Positions 44,073-52,837 of a DNA stretch of 64,000 bases are shown one piece after another (positions within the stretch are counted from its first letter, which is position 1; the number at the start of each line of letters is the position of its first letter). This DNA comes from JAUPVL01 sp964512085. GTDB lineage: Bacteria; Patescibacteriota; Saccharimonadia; CAILAD01; BJGX01. The position numbers and the translations under genes were made by a program. Below the pieces are notes generated by a model. That model was not told the DNA's origin. It did no database searches and saw nothing but the letters and a program-made list of their open reading frames with translations. The DNA is taken from contig CAZEIU010000001.1 in NCBI GenBank assembly GCA_964512085.1, forward strand, positions 10,611 through 74,610, in the 5' to 3' direction.

Positions 44073-45548
44073 ATGTCAAAAAAAGAAGTTTCTCCCCAAC
44101 CAGATTTTGTATACGACCCTGAAAAGCATAAACCCCAGAGCACTACAAAAGAGCTTCGTAAGTCAGATTTTGTTTTTGACCCTAAAGACCCTGATTCTTC
44201 TTCTCACTTAAGTAATGATTTTTCTGATCTACAACCACCAGCCAAACCACGTTGGCGCAAAGTTATGAAAGTAATACTAATTATACTCGGAGTATTGGGT
44301 ATAATAGCTGCAGCCATAGGATTATATCTATATCTAACGGCTGGTAAAATATCCACCAACCCATTTGGTTTTGGCAAGCTCAAAGGCGAGGCCGATGGTA
44401 GAGTTAATATTTTGCTATTAGGCATTGGTGACCCAGGCCATGCTGGAGAAACTTTGGCTGACACCAACATGGTAGTTAGTATCAATACAAAAACCAACCC
44501 TGCCCAAGTGGCAATGGTTAGCCTCCCGAGAGATTTGCAAGTCAAGATAGATGGTGATGGCGAAGGCAAATTAAATGAGGCTCATGCTTTTGGAGAGCAA
44601 CAAAACCCGCCCAATGGCATAGCTACTAGCCAAAAAACAATCGAAGAAACTTTGGGAATACCTATTCACTATTATGTTCGAGCTAACTTCTCGGGCCTAA
44701 AAGAAGCCGTTGATGCGGTGGGTGGCGTTGATATCAATGTACAAGACGCATTAATCGATCCCGAATATCCTTGCGAAAAAAATGAAGGTAAGAGTTGCGG
44801 ACTCAAAATAATGCCTGGTCAACAACATATGGATGGCGCTACAGCTCTTAAGTATGCTCGATGTCGTAAAGGTACCTGTGGTGACGATTTTGGACGCGCT
44901 TTGCGCCAACAAGAAGTTTTAACAGCCGTTAGGGATAAAGTCTTGAGCCTACAAACTCTTTCTAATCCAAGCAAAGTGAGTCAACTCATTAGCACTGCAA
45001 GCAACAATATAAAAACCGATTTGAGCCTAAACAATATACAAAGATTGCAGCAACTAACAAAAGATACTAATAAAAACGATTTTGTAAATGTTGTGTTCTC
45101 CCTCAAGCCTAATGGCTTCTTAGTATCTAGCAAGACATCTAGCAATTTATTGCCAGCCGGTGGAAGTTTTGAAGACATCCAAAAATTTGTCGCCAATATA
45201 TTTACCTTGGGACCAATCTGGAAAGAAGACTCTAATATGACTATTCTCAATGGCACTTCTACTGTCGGGTTAAGTCTCAAATTTGAAAAATATCTATCAG
45301 CAAACGCTATTCCCATAACTGTTGAGAGTATCGGTAATGCCGAGACCAAAGACTACACTACATCACAAATTATTGACTATACCGGTAGCACCAAACCAAA
45401 TACGGCAAAGTACTTAGCTGATTTACTCGGCGTACAAGTCACCCAGCCCGCGCAACCAGTCAAAAACCCTGTTGTAGATTTTGAAGTAATATTGGGCACC
45501 GATTACGTTACCAAAACTACTTCTGCTGCTACTAGCGACACGCAATAA
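44073..45548 (+). CDS. LytR-CpsA-Psr (LCP) family wall-polymer ligase
   Basis: N-terminal cytoplasmic tail, one membrane helix (about 66-88), the LCP domain (VNILLLGIGDPGHAGETLADTNMVV, MVSLPRDLQVKI, RANFSGLKEAVDAVGGVDI, KYARCRKGTCGDDFGRALRQQEVL) and a C-terminal LytR_C domain (about 390-475). LCP enzymes attach glycopolymers to peptidoglycan outside the cell. The two Cys in the CRKGTC loop may form a disulfide. TATAAT is 7 nt before the ATG. Confidence 0.93.
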   Translation: MSKKEVSPQPDFVYDPEKHKPQSTTKELRKSDFVFDPKDPDSSSHLSNDFSDLQPPAKPRWRKVMKVILIILGVLGIIAAAIGLYLYLTAGKISTNPFGFGKLKGEADGRVNILLLGIGDPGHAGETLADTNMVVSINTKTNPAQVAMVSLPRDLQVKIDGDGEGKLNEAHAFGEQQNPPNGIATSQKTIEETLGIPIHYYVRANFSGLKEAVDAVGGVDINVQDALIDPEYPCEKNEGKSCGLKIMPGQQHMDGATALKYARCRKGTCGDDFGRALRQQEVLTAVRDKVLSLQTLSNPSKVSQLISTASNNIKTDLSLNNIQRLQQLTKDTNKNDFVNVVFSLKPNGFLVSSKTSSNLLPAGGSFEDIQKFVANIFTLGPIWKEDSNMTILNGTSTVGLSLKFEKYLSANAIPITVESIGNAETKDYTTSQIIDYTGSTKPNTAKYLADLLGVQVTQPAQPVKNPVVDFEVILGTDYVTKTTSAATSDTQ

Positions 45549-45572
45549 AAACCACTATCTTTTGATAGTGGT
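45546..45572 (-). terminator. Terminator between LCP gene and the small gene at 45579
   Basis: ACCACTATC/GATAGTGGT stem with T-run on the minus strand. Confidence 0.82.
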
Positions 45573-45578
45573 AGGTAA

Positions 45579-45785
45579 TTACTCTTGGGTACTTGGTTGA
45601 ACCCAATAGTCATCAAATTGCCAGCCGGCCAATTGGTCATTCTCAAATTGTCTTTTTTGTCTACGAGTAAGTTGTCTGTTTTTATTCTTATTAATGCGTC
45701 GGGTATCGGCTTGAGGCGCCCGACAGATTGTTACTACAATAATAGTTAGTACAACCACAACGGCAGTAAAAAGATATTTTCTCAC
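45579..45785 (-). CDS. Small anchored basic protein
   Basis: 68 residues: an N-terminal membrane helix (about 4-21) then a basic Arg/Lys/Asn segment and a Trp-containing end. GTG start with GAGAGGAGAAG upstream and a terminator downstream. Family unknown. Confidence 0.6.
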   Translation of the reverse strand: MRKYLFTAVVVVLTIIVVTICRAPQADTRRINKNKNRQLTRRQKRQFENDQLAGWQFDDYWVQPSTQE

Positions 45786-45870
45786 CGCTTCTCCTCTCGC
45801 GAAGGCTTATTTTGCCCTGCGTGAATTGCAAATGTAGATTACCATTAATTGGGCAATACTACAAGAAAAG

Positions 45871-46503
45871 CTACATTTTATAAATTGGATTCTTAACAAA
45901 GAAGCAGAGCCAAGTAATACTTTTTGAGGTATTAGCTCTATCTGGGGTGGTTTTTCGATAAAATCTAACTACCCTAAGATTAGATCTAGTTAGATACTCT
46001 ACAAACTCTTCATATTGCCAAAAAGCAAAGAACCTTGGTGGCAAGTGTTCTTGACCAAGATTAGTTACGAATTCTTCACCTTCGCCTTGTTTGAGAGAAA
46101 TAAACCCAACCGAACCAGGTTTGAGGCATCGTCCTATTTCATTTAAAACCCCGTTCATTTCTATCTTTGGAATATGCAATAAACTTGCCGCACACCAAAA
46201 AGCATCAAAACTACAGTCTTTAAAAGGTAGAAATTGCATATTAGCTTGAGCCAGTCGTTGCCGATTGGCATTTCGGCGCGTTTGCTCTAAGAACCCTCTA
46301 CTAATATCTATGGCGAAGTAGTTAGTTAAGTCTCCAAAAAACCGAGCCTCGGCTCCTACACCACACCCTATTTCAAGTAAGCTATTAATATCTTTCATTT
46401 TCGTTAAACGTTTTGCAGCATACAGCCAAAAATCAGATGTTGGCATTCTAAAATCTTCAGCTGTTAGCTCATAATACTCACGAGTAGAGTCGGTATCGAC
46501 CAT
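45871..46503 (-). CDS. SAM-dependent methyltransferase (type 11)
   Basis: SAM site LLEIGCGVGAEARFFG, acidic strand NYFAIDISRGFL, motif LPFKDCSFDAFWCAASLLHI and the later GRCLKPGSVGFISL. About 210 residues. Substrate unknown. ATG with GAGGTG upstream. Confidence 0.8.
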   Translation of the reverse strand: MVDTDSTREYYELTAEDFRMPTSDFWLYAAKRLTKMKDINSLLEIGCGVGAEARFFGDLTNYFAIDISRGFLEQTRRNANRQRLAQANMQFLPFKDCSFDAFWCAASLLHIPKIEMNGVLNEIGRCLKPGSVGFISLKQGEGEEFVTNLGQEHLPPRFFAFWQYEEFVEYLTRSNLRVVRFYRKTTPDRANTSKSITWLCFFVKNPIYKM

Positions 46504-46570
46504 TGACACCTCGCTTGTTTAGGTACAACAGGTAATTGATTATAAATTATTATGGTCGCAAAGTAAAAGC

Positions 46571-47302
46571 TTAAGCGCTACCTTGCAAGAACTCTTTGCG
46601 TTGTTTTTCTTCAAACCGTTCTATAGCATAGCGAAGCATCGTACGGGGCATAGTTTTGTATCGATCGTTCTCTAATAAAAAAGCTTCTTCTTTCTCTAAG
46701 CTCACCCTCTTGCCCACTTCACGCAACATCCAGCCGACAGCTTTTTGTATTAAGTCGTGCCCATCATTTATAAGTAGTTTGGCAATTTCAAAAGTCATCT
46801 CAGATTTACCATCATAAATAAATGCAAAAGTAGCAATAATAGCGATTCTTCTCTCCCATAAGTTGTTAGACTTGGCTAGTTTAGTTAAAACATTGCTGTC
46901 TTTATTATTTTGCAATAAGTAGCCTCCAACTATATAGCCTGCCGAAGAATCAACTATGTCCCAGTTATTAATATATTTAGTGTGAGATAAATAAAAATCA
47001 TATATTTGTTTTTTGGTTAGAGTGTCGGCTTTTTTAAATTTATCTACCAATATAATAACGGCAGTAAGTCTATACTCATGCTCTTTGCTAAGTATAAGTT
47101 TCTCGACTTCGTTTAATTCTAGATTATGAAATTGCTTTGCTACTTTTCGCTGATTGGGTACACTTACACCAATAAAAACATCACCATAGCCATATTGACC
47201 CTCGTTGGTCTTAAAAAACCACGCACTCGACTCAGCGCGTATAGGGTCGGCTAATTTATTTAGCTCTTGTTTTAGTTGCGCTGTGGTTACTTTCTGCCCC
47301 AC
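46571..47302 (-). CDS. DNA alkylation repair protein (AlkD-like HEAT repeat)
   Basis: HEAT-like helical repeats with family segments FFKTNEGQYGYGDVFIGVSVP, LLQNNKDSNVLTKLAKSNNLWERRIAIIATF and AVGWMLREVGKR. AlkD glycosylases excise bulky alkylated bases without base flipping. I take the GTG at 47302 (GGAG upstream), which overlaps the end of the preceding small gene. Confidence 0.88.
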   Translation of the reverse strand: MGQKVTTAQLKQELNKLADPIRAESSAWFFKTNEGQYGYGDVFIGVSVPNQRKVAKQFHNLELNEVEKLILSKEHEYRLTAVIILVDKFKKADTLTKKQIYDFYLSHTKYINNWDIVDSSAGYIVGGYLLQNNKDSNVLTKLAKSNNLWERRIAIIATFAFIYDGKSEMTFEIAKLLINDGHDLIQKAVGWMLREVGKRVSLEKEEAFLLENDRYKTMPRTMLRYAIERFEEKQRKEFLQGSA

Positions 47303-47511
47303 TTTATTGCGCTCCAAATTCTTTCATGAAAATAGTATATTATAGTGCCAGTTACTGCAGTTATACCGGTAATGGCGGCGGCATCATAAAACCTACCAGT
47401 CTCAAAAAAAGTAACTAAAAACACCGATATTACTATCACTACTCTATAGGTAATAGACTTAACTATAGAGCGAGCATGAGTTTCGCTGTGCCGAATCTTA
47501 ACTTTTTTCAT
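47287..47511 (-). CDS. DUF2061-family small membrane protein
   Basis: 74 residues with ETHARSIVKSITYRVVIV, a second membrane helix and the closing YYFHERIWSAIKWGRK, which match DUF2061. Function unknown. Overlaps the start of the AlkD gene, so the two form an operon. Confidence 0.8.
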   Translation of the reverse strand: MKKVKIRHSETHARSIVKSITYRVVIVISVFLVTFFETGRFYDAAAITGITAVTGTIIYYFHERIWSAIKWGRK

Positions 47512-47544
47512 TATAATTATTATACATTGTTTGGTAAGTAAAAA

Positions 47545-47566
47545 CCCTCGCAGTTATCCGCGAGGG
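47545..47566 (-). terminator. Terminator of the 49-residue gene
   Basis: CCCTCGC/GCGAGGG stem with TTTTT on the minus strand. Confidence 0.85.
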
Positions 47567-47574
47567 CAATAATA

Positions 47575-47724
47575 TTAAGGTGACGCTCGAGACGGAACGT
47601 GCTCTTTATCGTCTAGTCTTAACAATTCATGGGTACATCTATCTAATTCTTGCCTAAGCCTTTCTATGTTATTGCGCAAGCATTGTTTTCTATATTCAAT
47701 AGCATCTTGCGAATCTGGGCTCAT
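47575..47724 (-). CDS. Short charged helical protein
   Basis: 49 residues (IEYRKQCLRNNIERLRQELD), probably one coiled-coil helix with two Cys. GAAAGGA precedes the ATG and a strong terminator follows. Too short for family assignment. Confidence 0.55.
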   Translation of the reverse strand: MSPDSQDAIEYRKQCLRNNIERLRQELDRCTHELLRLDDKEHVPSRASP

Positions 47725-47800
47725 TGTTGATCCTTTCGTGTTCCAGATACGAGGATTTTTAAGATTCTACTCCTTTGCAGTAGTTTTTGCAAGTAAAAAA

Positions 47801-47821
47801 CCTCTAGCCGTTTGCTAGAGG
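47801..47821 (-). terminator. Terminator of the EEP gene
   Basis: CCTCTAG/CTAGAGG stem followed by TTTTTT on the minus strand. Confidence 0.85.
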
Positions 47822-47829
47822 CAAAATAG

Positions 47830-48669
47830 TTATATGTGCAGCTCATAAACAAGCGGGCGATGGTCTGAAGGTCCTGAATCTAAAATGCCCGAACTAATAA
47901 CTTGAATGTAATTACTTGCGAACGCAAAATCAATTCTTCTACCGAGCATATTTGGCACAAAACGTGGCCCAATCCAAGTGGGAGCACTCATCTCGGGCCC
48001 CAGTGGATTTAATACGTTAGACAATGATTTTATTATTCTTGTAGAATTCTTAGCATTGAAGTCTCCTGCTAAAAATACTGGGTGAGGATGTTCAGACAGC
48101 CACGACAAGAGTGTAGCACTCTCGTTATCGATCAAAGTTGCATTTGTTCTTAGCGGTAGTCTATAAGACAAATGTACATTTGCAAAAGTCACTTTTTGAC
48201 CAGACTCTGTGGTTACGGTGCCGTACACAAGTACTCTTCTGCTACCAAGACCATTCTTGCCCAACGCTCTTCCGCCTTGACTCAATACAATATAACCAAA
48301 TTCTATCGAATACTTACTGTAAAGGATTGATCCCTCAGATATAGTGCCGTATCTTTTAGTCTCACGTCTGCGGGTTTCGATAAACATAAAAGACATTAAA
48401 CGGTGCAATGCAATTTGATAAGGTATTGTGTTGCCAGTAATTGTACTATGCTCTTCTAAGAATCTAGTGCGCACAACTACCTCTTGAAGCATCAAAAAAT
48501 CACAGTCAAAGTCGTCGCTAAGTAATCTCGGGATAAGTTTTTCATCGCCAGCCCGCCACCAAACGTTCCAATTTATCAATTTTAGAGGCCTATTGGTTGG
48601 AATCTTAAATCTATCACCGGGATCGTCGGATCTTACCGCTCTCCAATGAGATTCTTCTTCTAAAAGCAA
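47830..48669 (-). CDS. Endonuclease/exonuclease/phosphatase (EEP) family protein
   Basis: Family motifs in order: LINWNVWWR, FLMLQEVVV, SILYSKYSIEF, FANVHLSYRLP, FLAGDFNAKNS, RIDFAFAS and SGPSDHRPLVYEL, covering the metal and catalytic residues. It could be a nuclease or phosphodiesterase acting on DNA, RNA or lipid. TTG start with GAGGAG upstream and the GCACC motif in the leader, so it is an accessory-class gene. Confidence 0.85.
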   Translation of the reverse strand: MLLEEESHWRAVRSDDPGDRFKIPTNRPLKLINWNVWWRAGDEKLIPRLLSDDFDCDFLMLQEVVVRTRFLEEHSTITGNTIPYQIALHRLMSFMFIETRRRETKRYGTISEGSILYSKYSIEFGYIVLSQGGRALGKNGLGSRRVLVYGTVTTESGQKVTFANVHLSYRLPLRTNATLIDNESATLLSWLSEHPHPVFLAGDFNAKNSTRIIKSLSNVLNPLGPEMSAPTWIGPRFVPNMLGRRIDFAFASNYIQVISSGILDSGPSDHRPLVYELHI

Positions 48670-48741
48670 AGTTTTCTCCTCTTCTATAAGGTGCTAAGAC
48701 AGGTGTTATTATATTGAATAATTATTTTTTTACAAGTAAAA

Positions 48742-48765
48742 AGCCTCAAACTGTCGTTCGAGGCT
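48742..48765 (-). terminator. Terminator of the 48782 gene
   Basis: AGCCTC/GAGGCT stem with inner pairs and TTTTT on the minus strand. Confidence 0.8.
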
Positions 48766-48781
48766 ATATTATAGGTAATGA

Positions 48782-48961
48782 TTACCAAATATTTAGAATG
48801 ATAAACGCTATACCGGTAAAGAGCGATAAAAGGCCAATAATCATTAGTAGCATACCAAACTTCTCTGCAAACTTTCCTCTATGCGATTCTCGCGATGCCA
48901 TATCTGTTCCACCCAAAAAAGCCAATAAGCCGCACACAACAGCAAGTACATCGTATGGCAC
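48782..48961 (-). CDS. Small two-helix membrane protein
   Basis: 59 residues with two hydrophobic helices separated by a charged loop (SRESHRGKFAEKF). GTG start with AAGGAGAGAG upstream; terminator downstream. Confidence 0.65.
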   Translation of the reverse strand: MPYDVLAVVCGLLAFLGGTDMASRESHRGKFAEKFGMLLMIIGLLSLFTGIAFIILNIW

Positions 48962-49069
48962 GTTCGCTCTCTCCTTGTCTCAACGCTTTTGAAATTACCA
49001 AGAGGATTATACTTATAATAACGTTTTTTTGCAATAAAATTATTCTTAGTTATAAATCGAAAGGTTGCA

Positions 49070-49237
49070 TTAAACAAATATCGCAACAGCTCCCGCTAAG
49101 AGTAAAATTATGCCCGTTACTTGAATCGATCTAGCCATAAAGTTAGTAGCTTTGTCGCTACTATGTTTTTCATAATATAAAGAACCTACTACTAATGTAA
49201 AAGCTCCCAACGCGAACATTACGAACTCGTTTTTCAC
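49070..49237 (-). CDS. Small two-helix membrane protein
   Basis: 55 residues, two hydrophobic helices joined by YYEKHSSDKATNFMARS, the same layout as the neighbour at 48782. GTG start with GAGG upstream. The two may be related, but sequence similarity is weak. Confidence 0.6.
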   Translation of the reverse strand: MKNEFVMFALGAFTLVVGSLYYEKHSSDKATNFMARSIQVTGIILLLAGAVAIFV

Positions 49238-49348
49238 TTCTCTACCTCAATCTTTCGACGAAAAGTTCCATGCAATAATAGCATAATATAATAATTCTGT
49301 AAATAATTAACATGACAATTTTCGCTTTTTGTTTGCTATAATAATATT

Positions 49349-50551
49349 ATGAAGCAACAAGACGAGTTTACACCTTTAGCCGAGAGCTTGCGACCTCAAA
49401 AGCTTAGCGAAGTTATTGGGCAAAAACATCTTTTAGCCAAAGATAAGTTTTTACACAACATACTTAGCAATAAGAAACCTGTGAGTATGATCTTATGGGG
49501 CCCTCCAGGATCGGGCAAAACAACAATCGCCAGAATAATTGGTCACAACAAAGATTATGAGTACACCGAAATTTCGGCAGTAACTTCGGGTTTAAGCGAT
49601 GTAAAATGCGTTATTATTGATGCCAAAGCTATGCAGAGATTGGGTAAAAAAACAGTGTTATTTGTAGATGAAATACATAGGTTCAATAAGGCTCAGCAAG
49701 ATGCATTTTTGCCTCACGTAGAGAATGGTACGATCGTTCTTATTGGTGCTACTACCGAAAACCCTAGCTTTGAGGTTATTAGCCCGCTACTGTCACGCAC
49801 TCGTGTTGTCGTACTAGAGAGTCTCACCAAAAAAGATATCACAACTCTTTTAAAGAGAGCTCAAAAACACATTGCGCCCAAATCATTAAACAAAGACTCG
49901 CTAGCATTACTTGCAGAATTATCTGGTGGTGATGCTCGTATGGCAATTAATGGCTTGGAGCTCGCTGCACAGCTTAGCCCCAAAGAGATAACTACAGAGC
50001 GCGTAAAGCAAGCCATGCTTACTGCGGGCAAGCAAACTGCCAAATACGACAAAGGTGGCGAATATCATTACAATATTATTTCTGCTTACATAAAATCTAT
50101 GAGGGGTGGTGATATAGATGCCACATTGTACTATCTTGCCCGTATGATAAATGGCGGCGAAGATCCTAAATTTATCGCCCGACGAAATATTGTATTTGCT
50201 AGCGAAGATATTGGCCTTGCCGCACCTGCTGCACTCAACTTAGCAGTTTCTACATTTTTAACAGTAGAGCGAGTTGGTTCGCCAGAGTGTAATTATGCTC
50301 TGTTTGAATGCGCTATTGTTCTAGCTAAGAGTAAGAAATCTCGTGCTGTAACCGATGCGATGAACAAAGCTTTTGATATAGCCAGCAAATATCCAGATAC
50401 TGCTGTACCATTACATTTACGAAATGCTCCTACCAAATTAATGAAAGATTTGGGCTACCAAAAAGGAACCAAGTGGGAGTCTGGTTTTAAACACTCCAAG
50501 GGCTTTATGCCGAGCGAATTAAAAGATATCAATATTTTTAAAAACCAATAG
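49349..50551 (+). CDS. rarA: Replication-associated recombination protein (MgsA/WRNIP1 family AAA ATPase)
   Basis: Acts at stalled replication forks. Start PLAESLRPQKLSEVIGQKHLL, Walker A ILWGPPGSGKTTIARII, Walker B TVLFVDEIHRF, sensor GATTENPSFEV, then the tetramerisation domain (YHYNIISAYIKSMRGGDIDATLYYLARM). 400 residues, full length. TATAAT 6 nt before the ATG. Its end overlaps the convergent gene by 14 bp. Confidence 0.95.
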   Translation: MKQQDEFTPLAESLRPQKLSEVIGQKHLLAKDKFLHNILSNKKPVSMILWGPPGSGKTTIARIIGHNKDYEYTEISAVTSGLSDVKCVIIDAKAMQRLGKKTVLFVDEIHRFNKAQQDAFLPHVENGTIVLIGATTENPSFEVISPLLSRTRVVVLESLTKKDITTLLKRAQKHIAPKSLNKDSLALLAELSGGDARMAINGLELAAQLSPKEITTERVKQAMLTAGKQTAKYDKGGEYHYNIISAYIKSMRGGDIDATLYYLARMINGGEDPKFIARRNIVFASEDIGLAAPAALNLAVSTFLTVERVGSPECNYALFECAIVLAKSKKSRAVTDAMNKAFDIASKYPDTAVPLHLRNAPTKLMKDLGYQKGTKWESGFKHSKGFMPSELKDINIFKNQ

Positions 50552-51077
50552 AGCTATATTGCGCAACGTTTTTAGACACTGTCTCTAAGAAAGGTTGTAT
50601 ATTTTTTATTAGCTCAACTGTAGCTTTGGTTTGCAAAACTGAGCCGTCAGATTTTTTTATGGTAATAGTTCGTGTTTGTCCGCCAAGCAATTCGGGTTGG
50701 CCGGCACTATTATTGGCATTTATAGAGCCTTGTACGTCGTTTTTATAATAACTATCTACAATGTTTTGATAACCCGACTTGGTAAGACTACAAGGTTGGC
50801 TACCGTTTTGATTTACACTGCCCGAAACCACAATACTGCAGCCATTGTTTTGCAATGTAAGTGTTTTGGTAGATTGAAACTCGGGCGTAACTGGGCCCGT
50901 GCTCGTACTAAACTCAATGCTAGATATAGAGCTGTATTTGGTTTTATTAGAATATATTGAGTAAAGAATGAGCCCAACCACAAGCAAGGCAATTAGCACT
51001 ACTGCAATTATCGTTATTCGTTTGTTGCGTTTATAGTTGTCGTAAGTTTGCAAATTACTATAACGAGATTTATTCAT
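50538..51077 (-). CDS. Single-pass membrane protein, unknown extracellular domain
   Basis: A short basic cytoplasmic start, one membrane helix (ITIIAVVLIALLVVGLILYSI) and an outside beta-rich domain with two Cys (NNGCSIVV, SQPCSL) that could form a disulfide. No family recognised. Confidence 0.65.
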   Translation of the reverse strand: MNKSRYSNLQTYDNYKRNKRITIIAVVLIALLVVGLILYSIYSNKTKYSSISSIEFSTSTGPVTPEFQSTKTLTLQNNGCSIVVSGSVNQNGSQPCSLTKSGYQNIVDSYYKNDVQGSINANNSAGQPELLGGQTRTITIKKSDGSVLQTKATVELIKNIQPFLETVSKNVAQYSSIGF

Positions 51078-51120
51078 AAATTAATAATATCACTTTTATA
51101 TTTGCTATAATACAAAACTA

Positions 51121-51843
51121 ATGAAAACAACAATTGGCTTAATAGGCTACGGTGATTTTGGCCGGTTAATAATAAAATTTCTGAGCAAAGACCACGATTT
51201 TGAAGTCTTTAGTCGATCTGCCAAAGAAAGCAATACAAAATCTGTAAGTTTTGTAAGTTTAAACAAGTGCGTAAATAACAAGTATATTATTTTGGCTACA
51301 CCGTTATCGGCATACAAAAAAATATTACAACAAATTAGTAAGAGTGCACCAAAGAATGCCGTTGTTATAGATGTTTGTTCTGTAAAAGTCGAGCCACAAC
51401 GCTTGGCCAAAAAATACTTGCGTAGCGATATTGGTTTTATCGGTACTCATCCTCTCTTTGGTCCGCAGTCGGCTACTAATAGCCTTAAAAATCACAAGAT
51501 TGTAATTTGTACTCAAAACAAAACTAGTTTTGCAAACAATTTAGAAAGCTACTTATCTAAATTAGGCCTAAAAGTAATTCACTTGACCGCCCAAGAACAC
51601 GATAAACAGATGGCCGAGGTTCAGGCGCTTACTTTTTTTGTAGCTAGAGGTCTTATGAATACCCATTTACACAAGAACATTCTTACTACCCCTTCATTTA
51701 AGAAGTTATTAGATCTTGCCGAGCTCGAATCTCATCATTCAGATGCGTTATTTAATACTATCCAAACAGGCAACCCTTATGCCAAAACTGCAAGAAACAA
51801 GTTTATCGCCATGCTCAAACAGCTTAATAAAAAAATAAAATAA
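51121..51843 (+). CDS. Prephenate dehydrogenase-like protein
   Basis: NAD(P)-binding start IGLIGYGDFGRLI, IDVCSVKVEP, GTHPLFGPQSA and EHDKQMAEVQALTFFVARGL, as in TyrA-type dehydrogenases of tyrosine synthesis. 240 residues, a compact form without a regulatory domain. No other aromatic-pathway gene is in the window. TATAAT 9 nt before the ATG. Confidence 0.85.
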   Translation: MKTTIGLIGYGDFGRLIIKFLSKDHDFEVFSRSAKESNTKSVSFVSLNKCVNNKYIILATPLSAYKKILQQISKSAPKNAVVIDVCSVKVEPQRLAKKYLRSDIGFIGTHPLFGPQSATNSLKNHKIVICTQNKTSFANNLESYLSKLGLKVIHLTAQEHDKQMAEVQALTFFVARGLMNTHLHKNILTTPSFKKLLDLAELESHHSDALFNTIQTGNPYAKTARNKFIAMLKQLNKKIK

Positions 51844-51859
51844 GGAGTATAATAGATTT

Positions 51860-52231
51860 ATGAATTCAAATAAAATAACCACTCTAGTAATAGGTCTTTT
51901 ACTTATAGCAATTTCATTTATTATTCTTATTGGGTTACTTGCCAAACTCGATGCCACCTCGCAAATTCTAGATTACTGGCCTGCGGTACTTATTTTTATT
52001 GGAGTACTAGCCATGAGCGGTAAAAACACAAGTAGCTACGGCGTAGCCTTAGGGCTAATATTTTTAGGCATCTTTGGCGCTTTGCGACGCATTGGTGCTA
52101 TGCAAACTCCTACCGGACAAGCCTTAGTAGCTCTATTTGTAGGTTTTGGAGGAATTGTAATGCTAGTAATGTTGGTCTCAAGACCAAAAAAATCGACTTC
52201 TAATCAACCCATAAACCGGTCGGATAGATAG
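51860..52231 (+). CDS. Four-helix membrane protein, LiaF-like
   Basis: Four hydrophobic helices (about 8-28, 39-54, 60-76, 88-106) with LDYWPAVLIFIGVLAM, the pattern of the LiaF/DUF5668 transmembrane domain. Follows the TyrA-like gene by 16 nt. Its stop directly abuts the stop of the convergent channel gene. Confidence 0.6.
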   Translation: MNSNKITTLVIGLLLIAISFIILIGLLAKLDATSQILDYWPAVLIFIGVLAMSGKNTSSYGVALGLIFLGIFGALRRIGAMQTPTGQALVALFVGFGGIVMLVMLVSRPKKSTSNQPINRSDR

Positions 52232-52546
52232 CTATTTCTTACTAAGTTTTTTCTGCAAATTTTTGTGGCGTTTTTGTAGGCGCTTACTATAGTTTACGGC
52301 CAAGTTATTTACAAAGAACAAGAATATAGAAATACCAATTACTATATAGACCATAGTAAATATCTTAGTTATATCTGTGGTTGGCACCAAGTTTCCATAC
52401 CCAACGGTCGCTAGAGTTACTACGCAAAAAAACAGCGAATCTATAAATCGCCACTTCTCAAAATGCATATAAAATATTGTACCTATAAAAAGTAGCAAGA
52501 ATACTACCAAGAACAAATATCTGTTTTTTACATGAGCGTTTACCAT
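52232..52546 (-). CDS. Two-helix ion channel (potassium-channel pore)
   Basis: 104 residues: first helix, pore helix, selectivity filter TLATVGYGNLVP, second helix, then a basic tail. This is the minimal KcsA-type pore, expected to form tetramers selective for potassium. Confidence 0.85.
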   Translation of the reverse strand: MVNAHVKNRYLFLVVFLLLFIGTIFYMHFEKWRFIDSLFFCVVTLATVGYGNLVPTTDITKIFTMVYIVIGISIFLFFVNNLAVNYSKRLQKRHKNLQKKLSKK

Positions 52547-52579
52547 TTTTTTATTATAGCAAATATTATTTACAATAAC

Positions 52580-52837
52580 CTACACGAATATATTAATAAT
52601 GGCTATTATAGCTACTATAGCCATTACAGCATTCACAATAGCAGTCTGATGAGTCCTTTTAAAAAGCGATATTGTTATTAAGCATACTGCACCAATTAAA
52701 TTGAGCACATGAAACAACAATGCATCGACATTAGTAACTTTTAAAACTAAAAGTATGTAAGCAAGAATAATTAAGATAGCGCCTAGCCAACCAACAACTT
52801 CAAAAAGTACTTTTCTGTCTCTTTTACTTAATTTCAT
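52580..52837 (-). CDS. Small three-helix membrane protein (CBU_0592-like)
   Basis: 85 residues with VVGWLGAILIILAYILL and two more hydrophobic helices, resembling the CBU_0592-like domain. Its ATG overlaps the upstream stop as TAATG, so it is coupled to the Tim44-like gene. Confidence 0.6.
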   Translation of the reverse strand: MKLSKRDRKVLFEVVGWLGAILIILAYILLVLKVTNVDALLFHVLNLIGAVCLITISLFKRTHQTAIVNAVMAIVAIIAIINIFV

